A stretch of DNA of 61,995 nt from Rhodococcus sp. 06-235-1A (GTDB lineage: Bacteria; Actinomycetota; Actinomycetes; Mycobacteriales; Mycobacteriaceae): the NCBI RefSeq assembly GCF_002258785.1, contig NZ_NOYI01000025.1:1-61995 (forward strand), read 5' to 3'. Both the position numbers and the translations under genes were made by a program. The notes under the pieces were generated by a model. It saw nothing but the letters and a program-made list of their open reading frames with translations, searched no databases and was not told the origin of the DNA. The number at the start of each line of letters is the position of its first letter. Within the stretch, counting starts at the first letter, position 1. Positions 43,757 through 51,802 of the stretch are shown piece by piece.

Positions 43757-45351
43757 CGCTGTTCGCGTTCCCACGGCGCGACAATGGGGAAATACTTGTC
43801 CAGGAACTGCGTCACGGTCCGGGTGCGCAGATCCAGGTCGACCTCCGGAAAGCTGCCGTCGTTGAGGCAGAAGAAGTCGACAGATCGCTTGGGGAGCAGC
43901 TTCTCCATCAGTTCGAGGCCCGCAACGGACGTGGTGTCGATGTACCGAACCTTCGCGTCTTTCTGGACCACCGCGCGTCCGCTCATCAGTGCGTAGTAGT
44001 GGTACAGCGAGTTGGTCACCGAGATGTTGGTACTGGCGCGGAACGCGCTTGCAGCGGTGGAGGCGAACTCGTCCGGGAACTCGTTCTCCATTTCCTGCAT
44101 CACGCTGCGGCGCAACGGGGTTGCCGCATGTTCGAGATGTCGGGTCGTGGTCATGCCGAATCTGTCCTGCAGGATTCGACGGTTCACCCGCGCTGCGTTC
44201 TCGAAGCCGCTGCGATCGGCGTCGCTGTAGCCCAACCCGATTCGCGTCGTCGCCTCGATGAACATGCTGATTCCGCCGGGGGAGAAGAACATCGACGGAC
44301 TGACCGGCCGGCCGAAGAACATGTCGTCGTTCGAGTACAGGAAGTGCTCGGACAAGCCGGGGATATGGTGCAGCTGGCTTTCGACGGCCTGCGAATTGTG
44401 CGTCGGCAGAACGGAGGTGTCGACGAAGAACGCCTCGCTCGGCACGAACGTCACTTTGGGATGGTCGGCGAGCCACGCCGGCCTCGGGGAGTCCGTGGCC
44501 ACGAAGATGCGCCTGATCCACGGCGCGTACATGTGGACCGACCGCAGGGCGTACTTCAGTTCGTCGATCTGCCGGTAGCGCGCCGCCGAATCGTCGCCCT
44601 CGCCGACGACGTAGTTCGCCATCCGCCGCGCACGCTGCGCCTGGAATTCCGCCGAGGAGCCGTCGACCCAGGAGAAGACGATGTCGATCTCGAAATTGAT
44701 GTCCGACGCGTGGTCGGCGAACATGTTCTCGATGGTCGGCCACGTTCTACCGAAGCGTTCGACGGTGCCGCGGACGGCCTCGTCGGGCCGGATGTTGCGT
44801 CGGGTCAGCGAGTTCTCGATCGGTAGGACGATCTCGGACGGGGAGAACGACCACAGTTCGATCTGCACGGCCGTCGATGCGCCGTAGTACAGACCGCTGA
44901 AGGGTTCGATTCGCGGACGGTACAGGCGCACGATTCGCGCGTTCGCGGACGGCGAGAGCGAACCGTCGGCGACCAGCACCGCTTTTCCGCGGGCGTCGAC
45001 GGTCTTGGAGTAGAACGGCTCGGCGCGGCAGGCGTCCGCGAGCGCGGTGGTGAGTGCGTCGCGGGCCGCCAGTTCGATGGCGATGACGGGTCGTTCGTCG
45101 TTGCCGCGAACGAGCAGGTACTTGATGCGTGCGGCGTCGAGCACGGCGCGCACGAACAGCAAATCCTCGACCATCGCCTGGTGCGGGGTGGTGGAGGTGA
45201 TGGTCAGTGCGTAGCGGCCGTCGTGGCTGACGACGTCGGAGCGTTCGCTCAGTCGCGCTGCGGATGCGGCAGATTCTCGGGTGACGGCATCGTTGGTCTC
45301 GTGCTCCGGTGGAACGAGGTAGATATCGTGCGGGGCAGAAGACGAGGTGAT
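43753..45351 (-). CDS. cpsY: Stealth-family sugar-phosphate transferase (CpsY-like), apparent ATC start
   Basis: It transfers sugar phosphate to capsular-type polysaccharide (family knowledge). The core shows the four Stealth regions: DIVFSWVDGSSAEF, DELKYALRSVHMYAPWIRR, FLYSNDDMFFGRPVSPSMFF and the SLYHYYALMSG/DFFCLNDGSFPEV C-terminus. The first canonical start is ATG 45174 (473 aa). However, the frame stays open for 59 codons upstream and encodes conserved-looking sequence (HDIYLVPPE, VVSHDGRYALTI). No ATG, GTG or TTG occurs there. An ATC at 45351 has a well-placed GGAAGGAA 6 nt upstream and would give 532 aa, the length I recall for Rv0806c. Confidence 0.85.
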   Translation of the reverse strand: MTSSSAPHDIYLVPPEHETNDAVTRESAASAARLSERSDVVSHDGRYALTITSTTPHQAMVEDLLFVRAVLDAARIKYLLVRGNDERPVIAIELAARDALTTALADACRAEPFYSKTVDARGKAVLVADGSLSPSANARIVRLYRPRIEPFSGLYYGASTAVQIELWSFSPSEIVLPIENSLTRRNIRPDEAVRGTVERFGRTWPTIENMFADHASDINFEIDIVFSWVDGSSAEFQAQRARRMANYVVGEGDDSAARYRQIDELKYALRSVHMYAPWIRRIFVATDSPRPAWLADHPKVTFVPSEAFFVDTSVLPTHNSQAVESQLHHIPGLSEHFLYSNDDMFFGRPVSPSMFFSPGGISMFIEATTRIGLGYSDADRSGFENAARVNRRILQDRFGMTTTRHLEHAATPLRRSVMQEMENEFPDEFASTAASAFRASTNISVTNSLYHYYALMSGRAVVQKDAKVRYIDTTSVAGLELMEKLLPKRSVDFFCLNDGSFPEVDLDLRTRTVTQFLDKYFPIVAPWEREQR

Positions 45352-45403
45352 GGCGTTCCTTCCGGAGTGTGCGCGGGCCGAGGGACCCCGGTACTCCGTC
45401 AGT

Positions 45404-45766
45404 CTAGTGCAGGTCCGGGCCTTGTCCGACGCGCTGCGGTAGAACTCGGCTCGCCGCGACCAGGCCCACTGCCGCTCCGGCTGTGTCGGCGAGAGCGTCG
45501 GCGATCGATCCGGAGCGTCCCAGAGGCAGGATCGCCTGCAGGACCTCCGAGATCACCGCGAACGCCAGCACCCACAGTGCGGTCCTGATCCAGTCGATTC
45601 CGGCCAGACGGGAGGTGTATGCGAGGGCCGCGAACAGTACGAAGTGGATGATCTTGTCGCTGTGCTGAAATCCCGACGGCACCCCGGACGCGGGGGTGAA
45701 GAGCACGATCAGCGCGACGACGAAGGTGGCTGCCAGGGGAATTCGATACGTCGACGGCGAGAACAC
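45404..45766 (-). CDS. VanZ-family membrane protein
   Basis: A 120-residue protein with about four TM segments. The VanZ signature is seen as SDKIIHFVLFAALAYTSR, EVLQAILPLGRSGSIADALADTAGAAVG. The glycopeptide-resistance role of the founding member does not carry over; the function of such small VanZ proteins is unknown. It lies 52 bp upstream of the CpsY-like gene on the same strand, so a cell-envelope link is plausible. Confidence 0.85.
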   Translation of the reverse strand: MFSPSTYRIPLAATFVVALIVLFTPASGVPSGFQHSDKIIHFVLFAALAYTSRLAGIDWIRTALWVLAFAVISEVLQAILPLGRSGSIADALADTAGAAVGLVAASRVLPQRVGQGPDLH

Positions 45767-45775
45767 CGCCCGAGC

Positions 45776-46444
45776 CTACCGGCGCTGCAGCACGACGACC
45801 GTGTCGATTCGCTCATCGCCTTCCGGCGTCGTACGGGTGCGGTGTTCGGCGTGGATCGTCTCGAACCCGTCGCCCGCGGCCGCGACGACCGGTTCCGGCG
45901 CGAACAGCCGGTGCTTGGCCGGATGCTGCGAGGCGTGGCTGTCACTAGGACTGTGGCCGACGATCAGCAGACGCCCCTTCGGTGCGACGGCTGCGGCGAA
46001 CCTACGGGTGGTCAGTTCGAGTTCGTCCGGTGGCACCTGCAGGAAGTGCACCGACACCAGCTCGAACGCGGCAGCCGGGGGAGTCCAGTCCAGAACGTCT
46101 TCCTGTTGCCAGTTCACCGCGAGTGTCCGCGGCTCGAGGGCCTGCTGTGCTGCGCGAGCGCGGCCGAGGGCAACATCGGAGATGTCGACGCCCGTCACGC
46201 GCCAGCCTTCACCTGCCAACCACAGGGAGTCGGCACCTTCCCCGCAGCCGATGTCCAGGGCGCGGCCCGGAGTCAGCTCGGACGCTTCCTGAACCAGCAC
46301 GGCGTTGGGATTTCCGCTCCAGATGGTGGTGCGTTGGTTGTAGAGGTCGTCCCAGAATGCTTCGTCGAAGGCTCCGTTCTCGAAGTCCGGTTCTGCGGGG
46401 GTCCGGTCGGCGGCATGAGTGTGAGCGTGCGTGTGGTCGGCCAT
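45776..46444 (-). CDS. Class I SAM-dependent methyltransferase
   Basis: A 222-residue enzyme starting at ATG 46444 (MADHTHAHTHAADR, a His-rich leader that might bind metal); ATG 46507 would add 21 residues. SAM motif I is ALDIGCGEGADSLWLA, motif II GVDISDVALGRA, and post-motif DVLDWTPPAAAFELV follows. FWDDLYNQRTTIWSGNPN resembles TehB-like/thiopurine-type methyltransferases. The substrate is unknown. It is followed 9 bp later by the VanZ gene. Confidence 0.88.
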   Translation of the reverse strand: MADHTHAHTHAADRTPAEPDFENGAFDEAFWDDLYNQRTTIWSGNPNAVLVQEASELTPGRALDIGCGEGADSLWLAGEGWRVTGVDISDVALGRARAAQQALEPRTLAVNWQQEDVLDWTPPAAAFELVSVHFLQVPPDELELTTRRFAAAVAPKGRLLIVGHSPSDSHASQHPAKHRLFAPEPVVAAAGDGFETIHAEHRTRTTPEGDERIDTVVVLQRR

Positions 46445-46527
46445 GGTTCGAGACTGCCCGCTCACGTCCACGGGCGCAAACAAATTTGCTCGATCGGCAA
46501 ATTTCATTCTGAGTAGAGTGGTCCGTC

Positions 46528-47001
46528 ATGACCGAACAGGAACGTGAAGTACTGACGTGGGCGACGTTCGGAGACGCCTCGCGCGACCTGACCAAAAGGA
46601 TCGTCGACGACGGGTTCGTTCCGGACATCGTCATCGCGATCGCCCGTGGCGGACTCATTCCCGCGGGTGCGATCGCGTACGCGATGGGCGTCAAGGCTGC
46701 CGGCACCCTCAATGTCGAGTTCTACTCCGACATCGAGGAGACCTTGCCCGATCCCGTTGTCCTCGAACCGCTTCTCGACACCGATGCGATAGTCGGCAAG
46801 AAGTTGCTCGTCGTCGACGACGTCGCTGATTCCGGCCGCACCCTGGCGCTGGTGATCGACCTGCTGAAGGCGCATACGCCCGAGGTGCGGTCGGCCGTGA
46901 TCTATACCAAGCCGAGAACCATTGTGCAGCCGGATTATTCGTGGAGAGAAACCGACAAGTGGATCAATTTCCCATGGTCCACGTTGCCGGTCATCACCTG
47001 A
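46528..47001 (+). CDS. Purine (xanthine/guanine-type) phosphoribosyltransferase
   Basis: A 157-residue PRTase. The PRPP motif LLVVDDVADSGRTL is at residues 93-106, and the C-terminal DKWINFPWSTLPVIT is typical of Gpt-like xanthine/guanine enzymes that close over the purine. It salvages purine bases to nucleotides using PRPP. The last 16 codons and stop (46951-47001) are duplicated exactly at 48685-48735, so the gene's 3' end is probably an integration site. Confidence 0.9.
   Translation: MTEQEREVLTWATFGDASRDLTKRIVDDGFVPDIVIAIARGGLIPAGAIAYAMGVKAAGTLNVEFYSDIEETLPDPVVLEPLLDTDAIVGKKLLVVDDVADSGRTLALVIDLLKAHTPEVRSAVIYTKPRTIVQPDYSWRETDKWINFPWSTLPVIT
46951..47001 (+). repeat. Direct repeat, left copy (attL-like)
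   Basis: The 51 bases cover the last 16 codons and TGA of the phosphoribosyltransferase and are identical to 48685-48735. The sequence upstream of the two copies differs. Confidence 0.9.
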
Positions 47002-47074
47002 GCTGCCGGTCCTGACGGTTCTGGCTTTGTTGCCGGCCACGTCCAATTTTTTCATCACGGAAGGTGTTCGAGCT

Positions 47075-47381
47075 ATGACCACCAGTAGGGGACGAGTGCG
47101 TCGATACGCGGTCGAAGAAGGCTGGGGAATCATCGACTCGGACGACACACCCGGCGGATGCCTCATTCAGGCCCTCCATAATCCAGACGCCTTCCGGAAC
47201 CCTCGACGCTGGTGACGAAGTCGACTTCGAGTGGGAACCGCTGCCCGCGGGAGTTGAAGAAGAGCTGTTCCGGTCCGCCGCACTCTCCGTACGCCGAGCC
47301 GGGGCTGCGAAAGAGCCTCCTTCTGCTCTCGATGATGATCGACCCAAGTTCATCGGCGGAGCGTGGACCTGGAAGTCGTAA
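47075..47381 (+). pseudogene. Cold-shock-domain-like protein, frameshifted
   Basis: From ATG 47075 the frame reads GRVRRYAVEEGWGIIDSDDTPGGC, like actinobacterial cold-shock-domain proteins, then ends early at 47215. A +1 shift near 47171-47176 restores SIIQTPSGTLDAGDEVDFEWEPLPAG and runs to TAA 47379-47381. The expected FVHF RNP2 motif is degraded (LIQA). It is probably inactivated; programmed frameshifting or a sequence error are alternatives. Confidence 0.7.
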
Positions 47382-47540
47382 TTCCCAGGGCGGAGGCCAT
47401 CTGTGTTCGTCTGCTCTACAGGGAGTTTCGCGATCCGCCAGTGCCCGCAGGTCTGTGTGAGGGCTTTCCGATCTCACGCCGCTTGCGGTAGGGGCTTCTG
47501 TCCCAGCGCTTCCGCGGGTGCGAGCACTTAGAGTGGGCCG

Positions 47541-48002
47541 GTGGACGGAACCCGGAAACGCCGCCTGGTGACCATCGCGGTCGTCTGTATCGGCATCGTC
47601 GCTGCAGCGTGGTGGGCCTTCGCTGTGACGTACACACGTACCGCGACCGTTGTCATCACGGCGACGTACCCCACCGACGAAGCCGACGACCCCAATGCAG
47701 ATACCCCAGCACTCAGGGGGGTTGGCCTCGACCTAAGCGGTTACGACCCTCTCCCGCAAGTAAGTGACAAACTCGCGGAACAACGCGGGGGATCCGCAGC
47801 GGATTACTCGGACACGGTGTCGATCACTCCCATCGACGACGGCAACGCGCATTTGGCCGTCACCGCTAAGGCCGGTGATGACGCCGAGGCAGTCGAGTTG
47901 GCCAATCAGGCCGCCGCGATCTTGGTCGATGTGTTCAACAGCGTGCCCACAGGGTCAGTAGACGTCGTCTTCCGTGCCGACATCGCAGAACCCGCGCGCT
48001 GA
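47541..48002 (+). CDS. Small membrane-anchored protein of unknown function
   Basis: A 153-residue protein with GTG start. Basic MDGTRKRR precedes one TM helix (about residues 9-28, LVTIAVVCIGIVAAAWWAFA), then an extracytoplasmic domain. The TM plus TYTRTATVVITATYP, SDKLAEQ and ITPIDDGNAHLAVTAKAGDDAEAVELANQ faintly resembles Wzz/YveK-type chain-length regulators, with the second TM and kinase missing. It lies inside the mini-island; its function is unknown. Confidence 0.6.
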   Translation: MDGTRKRRLVTIAVVCIGIVAAAWWAFAVTYTRTATVVITATYPTDEADDPNADTPALRGVGLDLSGYDPLPQVSDKLAEQRGGSAADYSDTVSITPIDDGNAHLAVTAKAGDDAEAVELANQAAAILVDVFNSVPTGSVDVVFRADIAEPAR

Positions 48003-48036
48003 CACCCCAAAGGGTGAGCTCGGGCGGGGACGGAAA

Positions 48037-48405
48037 CTAGACCTCCCCGAGACGGTCCTGTGTTCGGACGGTGCGGTCTGGCGCAGGAGCGAGATGGTAC
48101 GAGAAAAGGTAACTCGACGCCGTTATTGCTGCCAGTGCGATCCACCAGGGCGAGAAGCCGTCCTCGTCGGTCGAGATATCGCCGGCAGCGACGAACAGCC
48201 AGCACAAGGCAAGAGCGGTCACCAGCGTGACTGCTGCTGCAGTGCACACTGCGAATCGGTGTCGCCACGTCTGGTGTGATCGCGCGGGCCACACGCGATT
48301 CGACCACAGTGCGTAGCGGCCCCCACCGACCGCGACCACACCGACCAGCAGCCCGACCACGGCACCGCAGAACGCAGGAAACAACAGGAGCGCCCAAGAG
48401 GACAT
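48037..48405 (-). CDS. Small integral membrane protein of unknown function
   Basis: A 122-residue protein from ATG 48405 (MSSWALLLFPAFCGAVVG); an ATG at 48441 is also in frame. Three TM helices are predicted by eye: at the N-terminus (CGAVVGLLVGVVAVGG), in the middle (AAAVTLVTALALCWLFVA) and late (WWIALAAITASSYLFSY). It is convergent with the TM-anchored protein, 34 bp between stops. It is part of the mini-island and no family is recognised. Confidence 0.6.
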   Translation of the reverse strand: MSSWALLLFPAFCGAVVGLLVGVVAVGGGRYALWSNRVWPARSHQTWRHRFAVCTAAAVTLVTALALCWLFVAAGDISTDEDGFSPWWIALAAITASSYLFSYHLAPAPDRTVRTQDRLGEV

Positions 48406-48560
48406 GGGTCCCTCGAGCGCCCAAGGGCTCATCACACCCACACCGCTGCATGCACCGGTGCCAGCCGGCCACCCTCAGTTCCTTCTCGACCCAGTCCACA
48501 GCTCCATAGAACAGGTCGGCACTGCGCCGTCGTCCCTGAGGTCTCTGCGCATTTTTCGAA

Positions 48561-48605
48561 GAAGTGATGCCCTAGACTCCGAACTTCGGATTGGGGCATC
48601 ACTTC
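48561..48605. repeat. Large hairpin inside the mini-island
   Basis: Perfect 12-bp arms (48561-48572 and 48594-48605, beginning GAAGTGATGCCC) enclose an inner TCCGA/TCGGA stem. The 45-nt structure could be a terminator, an origin or a recombination site. It lies about 80 bp from the right direct repeat. Confidence 0.6.
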
Positions 48606-48684
48606 GGGCGCGGTTCGCTGTGCGCTCGATCGAACCTGATGCGGCACCGAATTTGTCGCGCTGCAGAGTCATTCGAGACGTGAG

Positions 48685-48735
48685 ACCGACAAGTGGATCA
48701 ATTTCCCATGGTCCACGTTGCCGGTCATCACCTGA
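48685..48735 (+). repeat. Direct repeat, right copy (attR-like)
   Basis: Exact 51-bp copy of the PRT gene 3' end (46951-47001). No PRT-like sequence precedes it. It ends 1 bp before the stop codon of the opposing quinone reductase. Confidence 0.9.
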
Positions 48736-48736
48736 A

Positions 48737-49771
48737 TTATTCGCTGGAGACGTCGATCAGCACCTTGCCGACGGTTCCGTTCTCGACGGCGTCATGCGCG
48801 GCAGCGGTCTCGCTCAGCGGGAAGCGGTGCAGTGGTAGACCGGTGGCCTCACCCACCTCCAACACACCTGCGGCCGCCGCGGCGCTGACGTCCGCCTCGG
48901 CGTTACGCAGAGCCTCGTCTCCCACGGTGTAGAGGAGTACGAACTGGTAGCGAGTGTTGAGCACCATGTTCGGCCGGACGTCCAATGTCACAGTGTCGCC
49001 GCCGTTGTTGGCGTACACAGCGATCGATGCGCGGTTCGCTCCTACTGCAGCGTTGAGTGCGGCGTTCTGTGCGGGAGCGACCTCGACGACGAGATCGATT
49101 CCGGCAGGCACCAATTCGCGGATCTCGGCGGCGGCGTCGCCGGTCTTGTAGTTCACGACGTGGTGCGCGCCGGCAGCGGTCGCCAGTGCGCCCTTCTCCG
49201 GACCGCTGACCGTCGTCACCACGGTCGCGCCTGCCCAGCGGGCCAATTGGATCGCGGCATGTCCGACGGCACCTGCGCCACCGGCGACGAGTACCGACTT
49301 GCCGTCCAGTGCGCCCGGGTGCAGCCGCGTGGGTCCGTCCTCGGAGACGGTCAACGCGCGGTGCGCCGTCATCGCAGGCACTCCGAGGCTTGCGCCCACA
49401 TCGAACCCGACACCGTCGGGCAGAGGCACCACCCGTGAGGCGGGCAGGATTGCAAAGGACTGCGCTGTTCCGGTCGGGCGCTGATGCTGGGCCAGGTATA
49501 CCCAGACGCGATCTCCGACGGAGACGCCGTCGACGTCGGGGCCGACCGCGTCGACCACTCCGGCACCGTCCTGGTTCGGTACCACCTCGTCGAATGCCAA
49601 CTTCTCACCCGGCCCGGAGCCGGTTCGGTTCTTCCAGTCCGTCGGATTGACGCCGGAGACCACGATGCGCACGCGAACTTCGCCTGCGGCAGGGTCGGTC
49701 ACCTCGCGATCCTTCAGTTCGAGGACGGACGAATCGCCGGTGCGGGTGTACACAATTGCTGGAGCAGTCAT
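48737..49771 (-). CDS. Zinc-independent MDR quinone oxidoreductase
   Basis: A 344-residue NADPH:quinone reductase-type MDR protein. It has the N-terminal GroES-like domain (VSGVNPTDWKNRTG, PNQDGAGVVDAVG) and the Rossmann motif VLVAGGAGAVGHAAIQLARW. The structural zinc cysteines are absent, as in this subfamily. It reduces quinones or other electrophiles. Its TAA lies 1 bp from the right repeat of the mini-island, suggesting original adjacency to the PRT gene. Confidence 0.93.
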   Translation of the reverse strand: MTAPAIVYTRTGDSSVLELKDREVTDPAAGEVRVRIVVSGVNPTDWKNRTGSGPGEKLAFDEVVPNQDGAGVVDAVGPDVDGVSVGDRVWVYLAQHQRPTGTAQSFAILPASRVVPLPDGVGFDVGASLGVPAMTAHRALTVSEDGPTRLHPGALDGKSVLVAGGAGAVGHAAIQLARWAGATVVTTVSGPEKGALATAAGAHHVVNYKTGDAAAEIRELVPAGIDLVVEVAPAQNAALNAAVGANRASIAVYANNGGDTVTLDVRPNMVLNTRYQFVLLYTVGDEALRNAEADVSAAAAAGVLEVGEATGLPLHRFPLSETAAAHDAVENGTVGKVLIDVSSE

Positions 49772-49871
49772 ATCGGTTCCAACGCGCTCGGCCCGCCCCG
49801 ATGTTCCCTAAGGCCTCATCGGGGTATGCATGAGTGGTCATCAGTGCTGTCAGAGAAGAGATGGATCTTTC

Positions 49872-50381
49872 ATGAATCACAACGACCTGCTCACCGACGC
49901 GTTCGGCCGGATCAAGGAACTCGTCCACGCGGTACTGGACGATATTCCCACTGCCGCGTTGACGTATCGACCCGACGCCGACGCCAACAGCATCGCGTGG
50001 TTGCTGTGGCACCTGACGAGGGTGCAGGACGACCACATCGCGGGTGTGGCCGGGAGCGAACAGGTCTGGACGTCGGACTCGTGGTTCGAGCGCTTCGGAC
50101 TACCGTTCGACAAGTCCGACATCGGGTACGGCCAGTCGTCCTCCGATGTCGCTCAGGTCACCTCGGGTGCCGAGTTGCTGCGCGAGTACCACGACGCCGT
50201 GCACTCGAAAACCGTTGCGTACCTGAGCAGTATCTCGACCGACGATCTGGACCGGATCGTCGACGAGAACTGGGAACCGCCGGTCACATTGGGTGCGCGG
50301 CTGGTGTCCGTGGTGTCCGACGACCTTCAGCATGCCGGGCAGGCCTCGTACGTTCTCGGCCTGTACACCCGGCAGGCTTAG
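49872..50381 (+). CDS. DinB-like (DUF664) metal-binding protein
   Basis: A 169-residue four-helix-bundle protein from ATG 49872 (MNHNDLLTDAFGRI). The presumed metal-binding histidines are in WLLWHLTRVQDDHI and DDLQHAGQASYV. Related proteins include mycothiol- and bacillithiol-dependent transferases, so a thiol S-transferase role is possible but unproven. It is convergent with the SRPBCC gene, 3 bp apart. Confidence 0.88.
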   Translation: MNHNDLLTDAFGRIKELVHAVLDDIPTAALTYRPDADANSIAWLLWHLTRVQDDHIAGVAGSEQVWTSDSWFERFGLPFDKSDIGYGQSSSDVAQVTSGAELLREYHDAVHSKTVAYLSSISTDDLDRIVDENWEPPVTLGARLVSVVSDDLQHAGQASYVLGLYTRQA

Positions 50382-50384
50382 CCG

Positions 50385-50879
50385 TCAGGCGTAACGCTTC
50401 TGCAGGTTCTCCAGCGTCTTGCGGATGTTTCGACGCTGGAACTGCGGGAACGTCTTGCCACTGGTGACGATCTTGTCGAACACGAGGGCCAGGGCGTCGG
50501 GCCACTTCGTCCGGTCGTCGGTCCAGGTCTCGGTGATTTTCGTACCGCCCGCGACCTGCTCGAAGTCGTATCGCCAGGTTGCGTTCGCGCCCTTGATCTT
50601 CGGAGCGCTCTTGCCGATAGCGTGGACGCGGAACTCGAAGGTCTTGCCCGGGTCGGCCGCCGTGACGGTGCAGCGAGTGATCCACTTCGCCCGGCCGCGC
50701 TTGTTGGTACCGTCGAATACCATTCCCACGTAGGCGCTCTCGCGGGGTTCGTGGACTGTTGCACCGGTGTTCTCGGGGCTCCACTGACCCATTTTTGTTG
50801 GGTCGCTGATCGCAGCGTAGAGGGTGTCTGCGTCGGCGTTCACGACGATGCTGTCGGAGACCACGAGTTCGCGTTTCAC
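50385..50879 (-). CDS. SRPBCC (START-like) family protein
   Basis: A 164-residue helix-grip protein with GTG start 50879. It begins VKRELVVSDSIVVNADADTLYAAISDPTKMGQWSPEN, the polyketide-cyclase/dehydrase-type opening, and ends in the long C-terminal helix. Its GTG overlaps the SDR gene stop (50876-50879), so they are co-translated. Such proteins bind hydrophobic ligands; the ligand here is unknown and may be the SDR substrate. Confidence 0.9.
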   Translation of the reverse strand: MKRELVVSDSIVVNADADTLYAAISDPTKMGQWSPENTGATVHEPRESAYVGMVFDGTNKRGRAKWITRCTVTAADPGKTFEFRVHAIGKSAPKIKGANATWRYDFEQVAGGTKITETWTDDRTKWPDALALVFDKIVTSGKTFPQFQRRNIRKTLENLQKRYA

Positions 50880-51700
50880 GACGTTGTTCCGTTCTTCAGG
50901 CCGGGGTGAATACGAGTGAGCATGGGAACCAACAGTGTTCGTGGAGTGATCTGGGCGAAGATCGATCCGATGCGGTTGGCGGGCCCGGGAATCGATACCA
51001 TGCGTCCCTTGGTCATGTCGTCGACGGCAGTCTTGGCCACCGTTTCTGCCGACACCCACATGATCGATGGAAGTGCCTTCTCTGCATCGTCTTTCGCGAA
51101 GCCCGCGGCCTCCCCGAATCCGGTCTGCACCGGTCCGGGGCACAGTGCGGTGGCGGTCACGCCGGTTCCGCGAAGTTCACCGGTCAGAGACTGGGTGTAG
51201 GAGAGCACAAACGCTTTGCAGGCACCGTATCCGGCTTGCCCGGGCAACGGTTGGAACGCGGCGGTCGAGGCGACGTTGAGCAGTGCGCCGCGTCGGCGTT
51301 CGATCATGCCGGGGAGGAACCGGGTGCAGAGGTCTGCGACGGCGACCACGTCGACCTCGATCATGTGCATTTCGGCGTCGGGGTCGGATTCTGCGACAGG
51401 TCCGAGAGTGGAGAGTCCGGCGTTGTTGATCAGGATGTCCGGGATCAGGCCGAGATCGGTGATGCGGCCGAGCAGTTCGGCGCGAGCAGTGCGGTCGGAG
51501 AGGTCTGCGGCGAGCACTTCGGCTCGGACTCCCCGTGCTCGGATCTCCTGAGCCAACTCTTCGAGCTTGTCGGCGCGTCGGGCGACGAGGGTGACACCGT
51601 GGCCACGGGAGGCGAGCTGGCGGGCGATAGCAGCTCCGATGCCCGAGGACGCTCCGGTCACGACGGCAGTCCGATCGAGTGCGGGACGAGGAAGGCTCAT
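50876..51700 (-). CDS. Short-chain dehydrogenase/reductase
   Basis: A 274-residue SDR from ATG 51700 (MSLPRPALDRTAVVTG); a GTG 3 codons earlier is possible. The cofactor motif is TGASSGIG, then NNAGLSTLG and catalytic S...YGACK in VASTAAFQPLPGQAGYGACK. The longer C-terminal part resembles DltE/YdfG-like members. The arginine in LVARRADKLEEL suggests NADP(H). It is coupled to the SRPBCC gene and divergent from the iron-regulated binding protein. Confidence 0.92.
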   Translation of the reverse strand: MSLPRPALDRTAVVTGASSGIGAAIARQLASRGHGVTLVARRADKLEELAQEIRARGVRAEVLAADLSDRTARAELLGRITDLGLIPDILINNAGLSTLGPVAESDPDAEMHMIEVDVVAVADLCTRFLPGMIERRRGALLNVASTAAFQPLPGQAGYGACKAFVLSYTQSLTGELRGTGVTATALCPGPVQTGFGEAAGFAKDDAEKALPSIMWVSAETVAKTAVDDMTKGRMVSIPGPANRIGSIFAQITPRTLLVPMLTRIHPGLKNGTTS

Positions 51701-51750
51701 GTGCCCCACCGTAGCGAATGTGTCGTGTGCAGCGCATTTGAGTCTCGTTG

Positions 51751-51769
51751 AGAGGTTAGCCTAGTCTTA
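51751..51769 (+). promoter_or_regulatory. IdeR/DtxR-like iron box
   Basis: The 19-mer, whose core is AGGTTAGCCTAGTCTTA, matches the TWAGGTTAGSCTAACCTWA consensus at 15 positions. It lies 34 bp upstream of the siderophore-binding protein ATG, where a repressor would block transcription under iron repletion. It may also affect the divergent SDR operon. Confidence 0.65.
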
Positions 51770-51802
51770 CTTTAACGTCCCTTTGCTTGTCGAGAGGTAA
51801 CC

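Larger units (their letters stand above)
46951..48735. mobile_element. Mini-island of about 1.7 kb at the PRT gene 3' end
   Basis: Perfect 51-bp direct repeats bound the segment. The left copy is the PRT 3' end; the right copy stands alone, 1 bp before the opposing quinone reductase stop. Removing one repeat unit would leave PRT and quinone reductase convergent and adjacent. Inside are a frameshifted cold-shock-like gene, two small unknown membrane-associated proteins and a large hairpin. No integrase or transposase is visible. Confidence 0.7.

Noticed and set aside
46951..48735. Simple tandem duplication of the PRT gene
   Set aside because: Only the 51 bp at the stop codon are shared; the sequence before the right copy has no resemblance to the rest of the gene.
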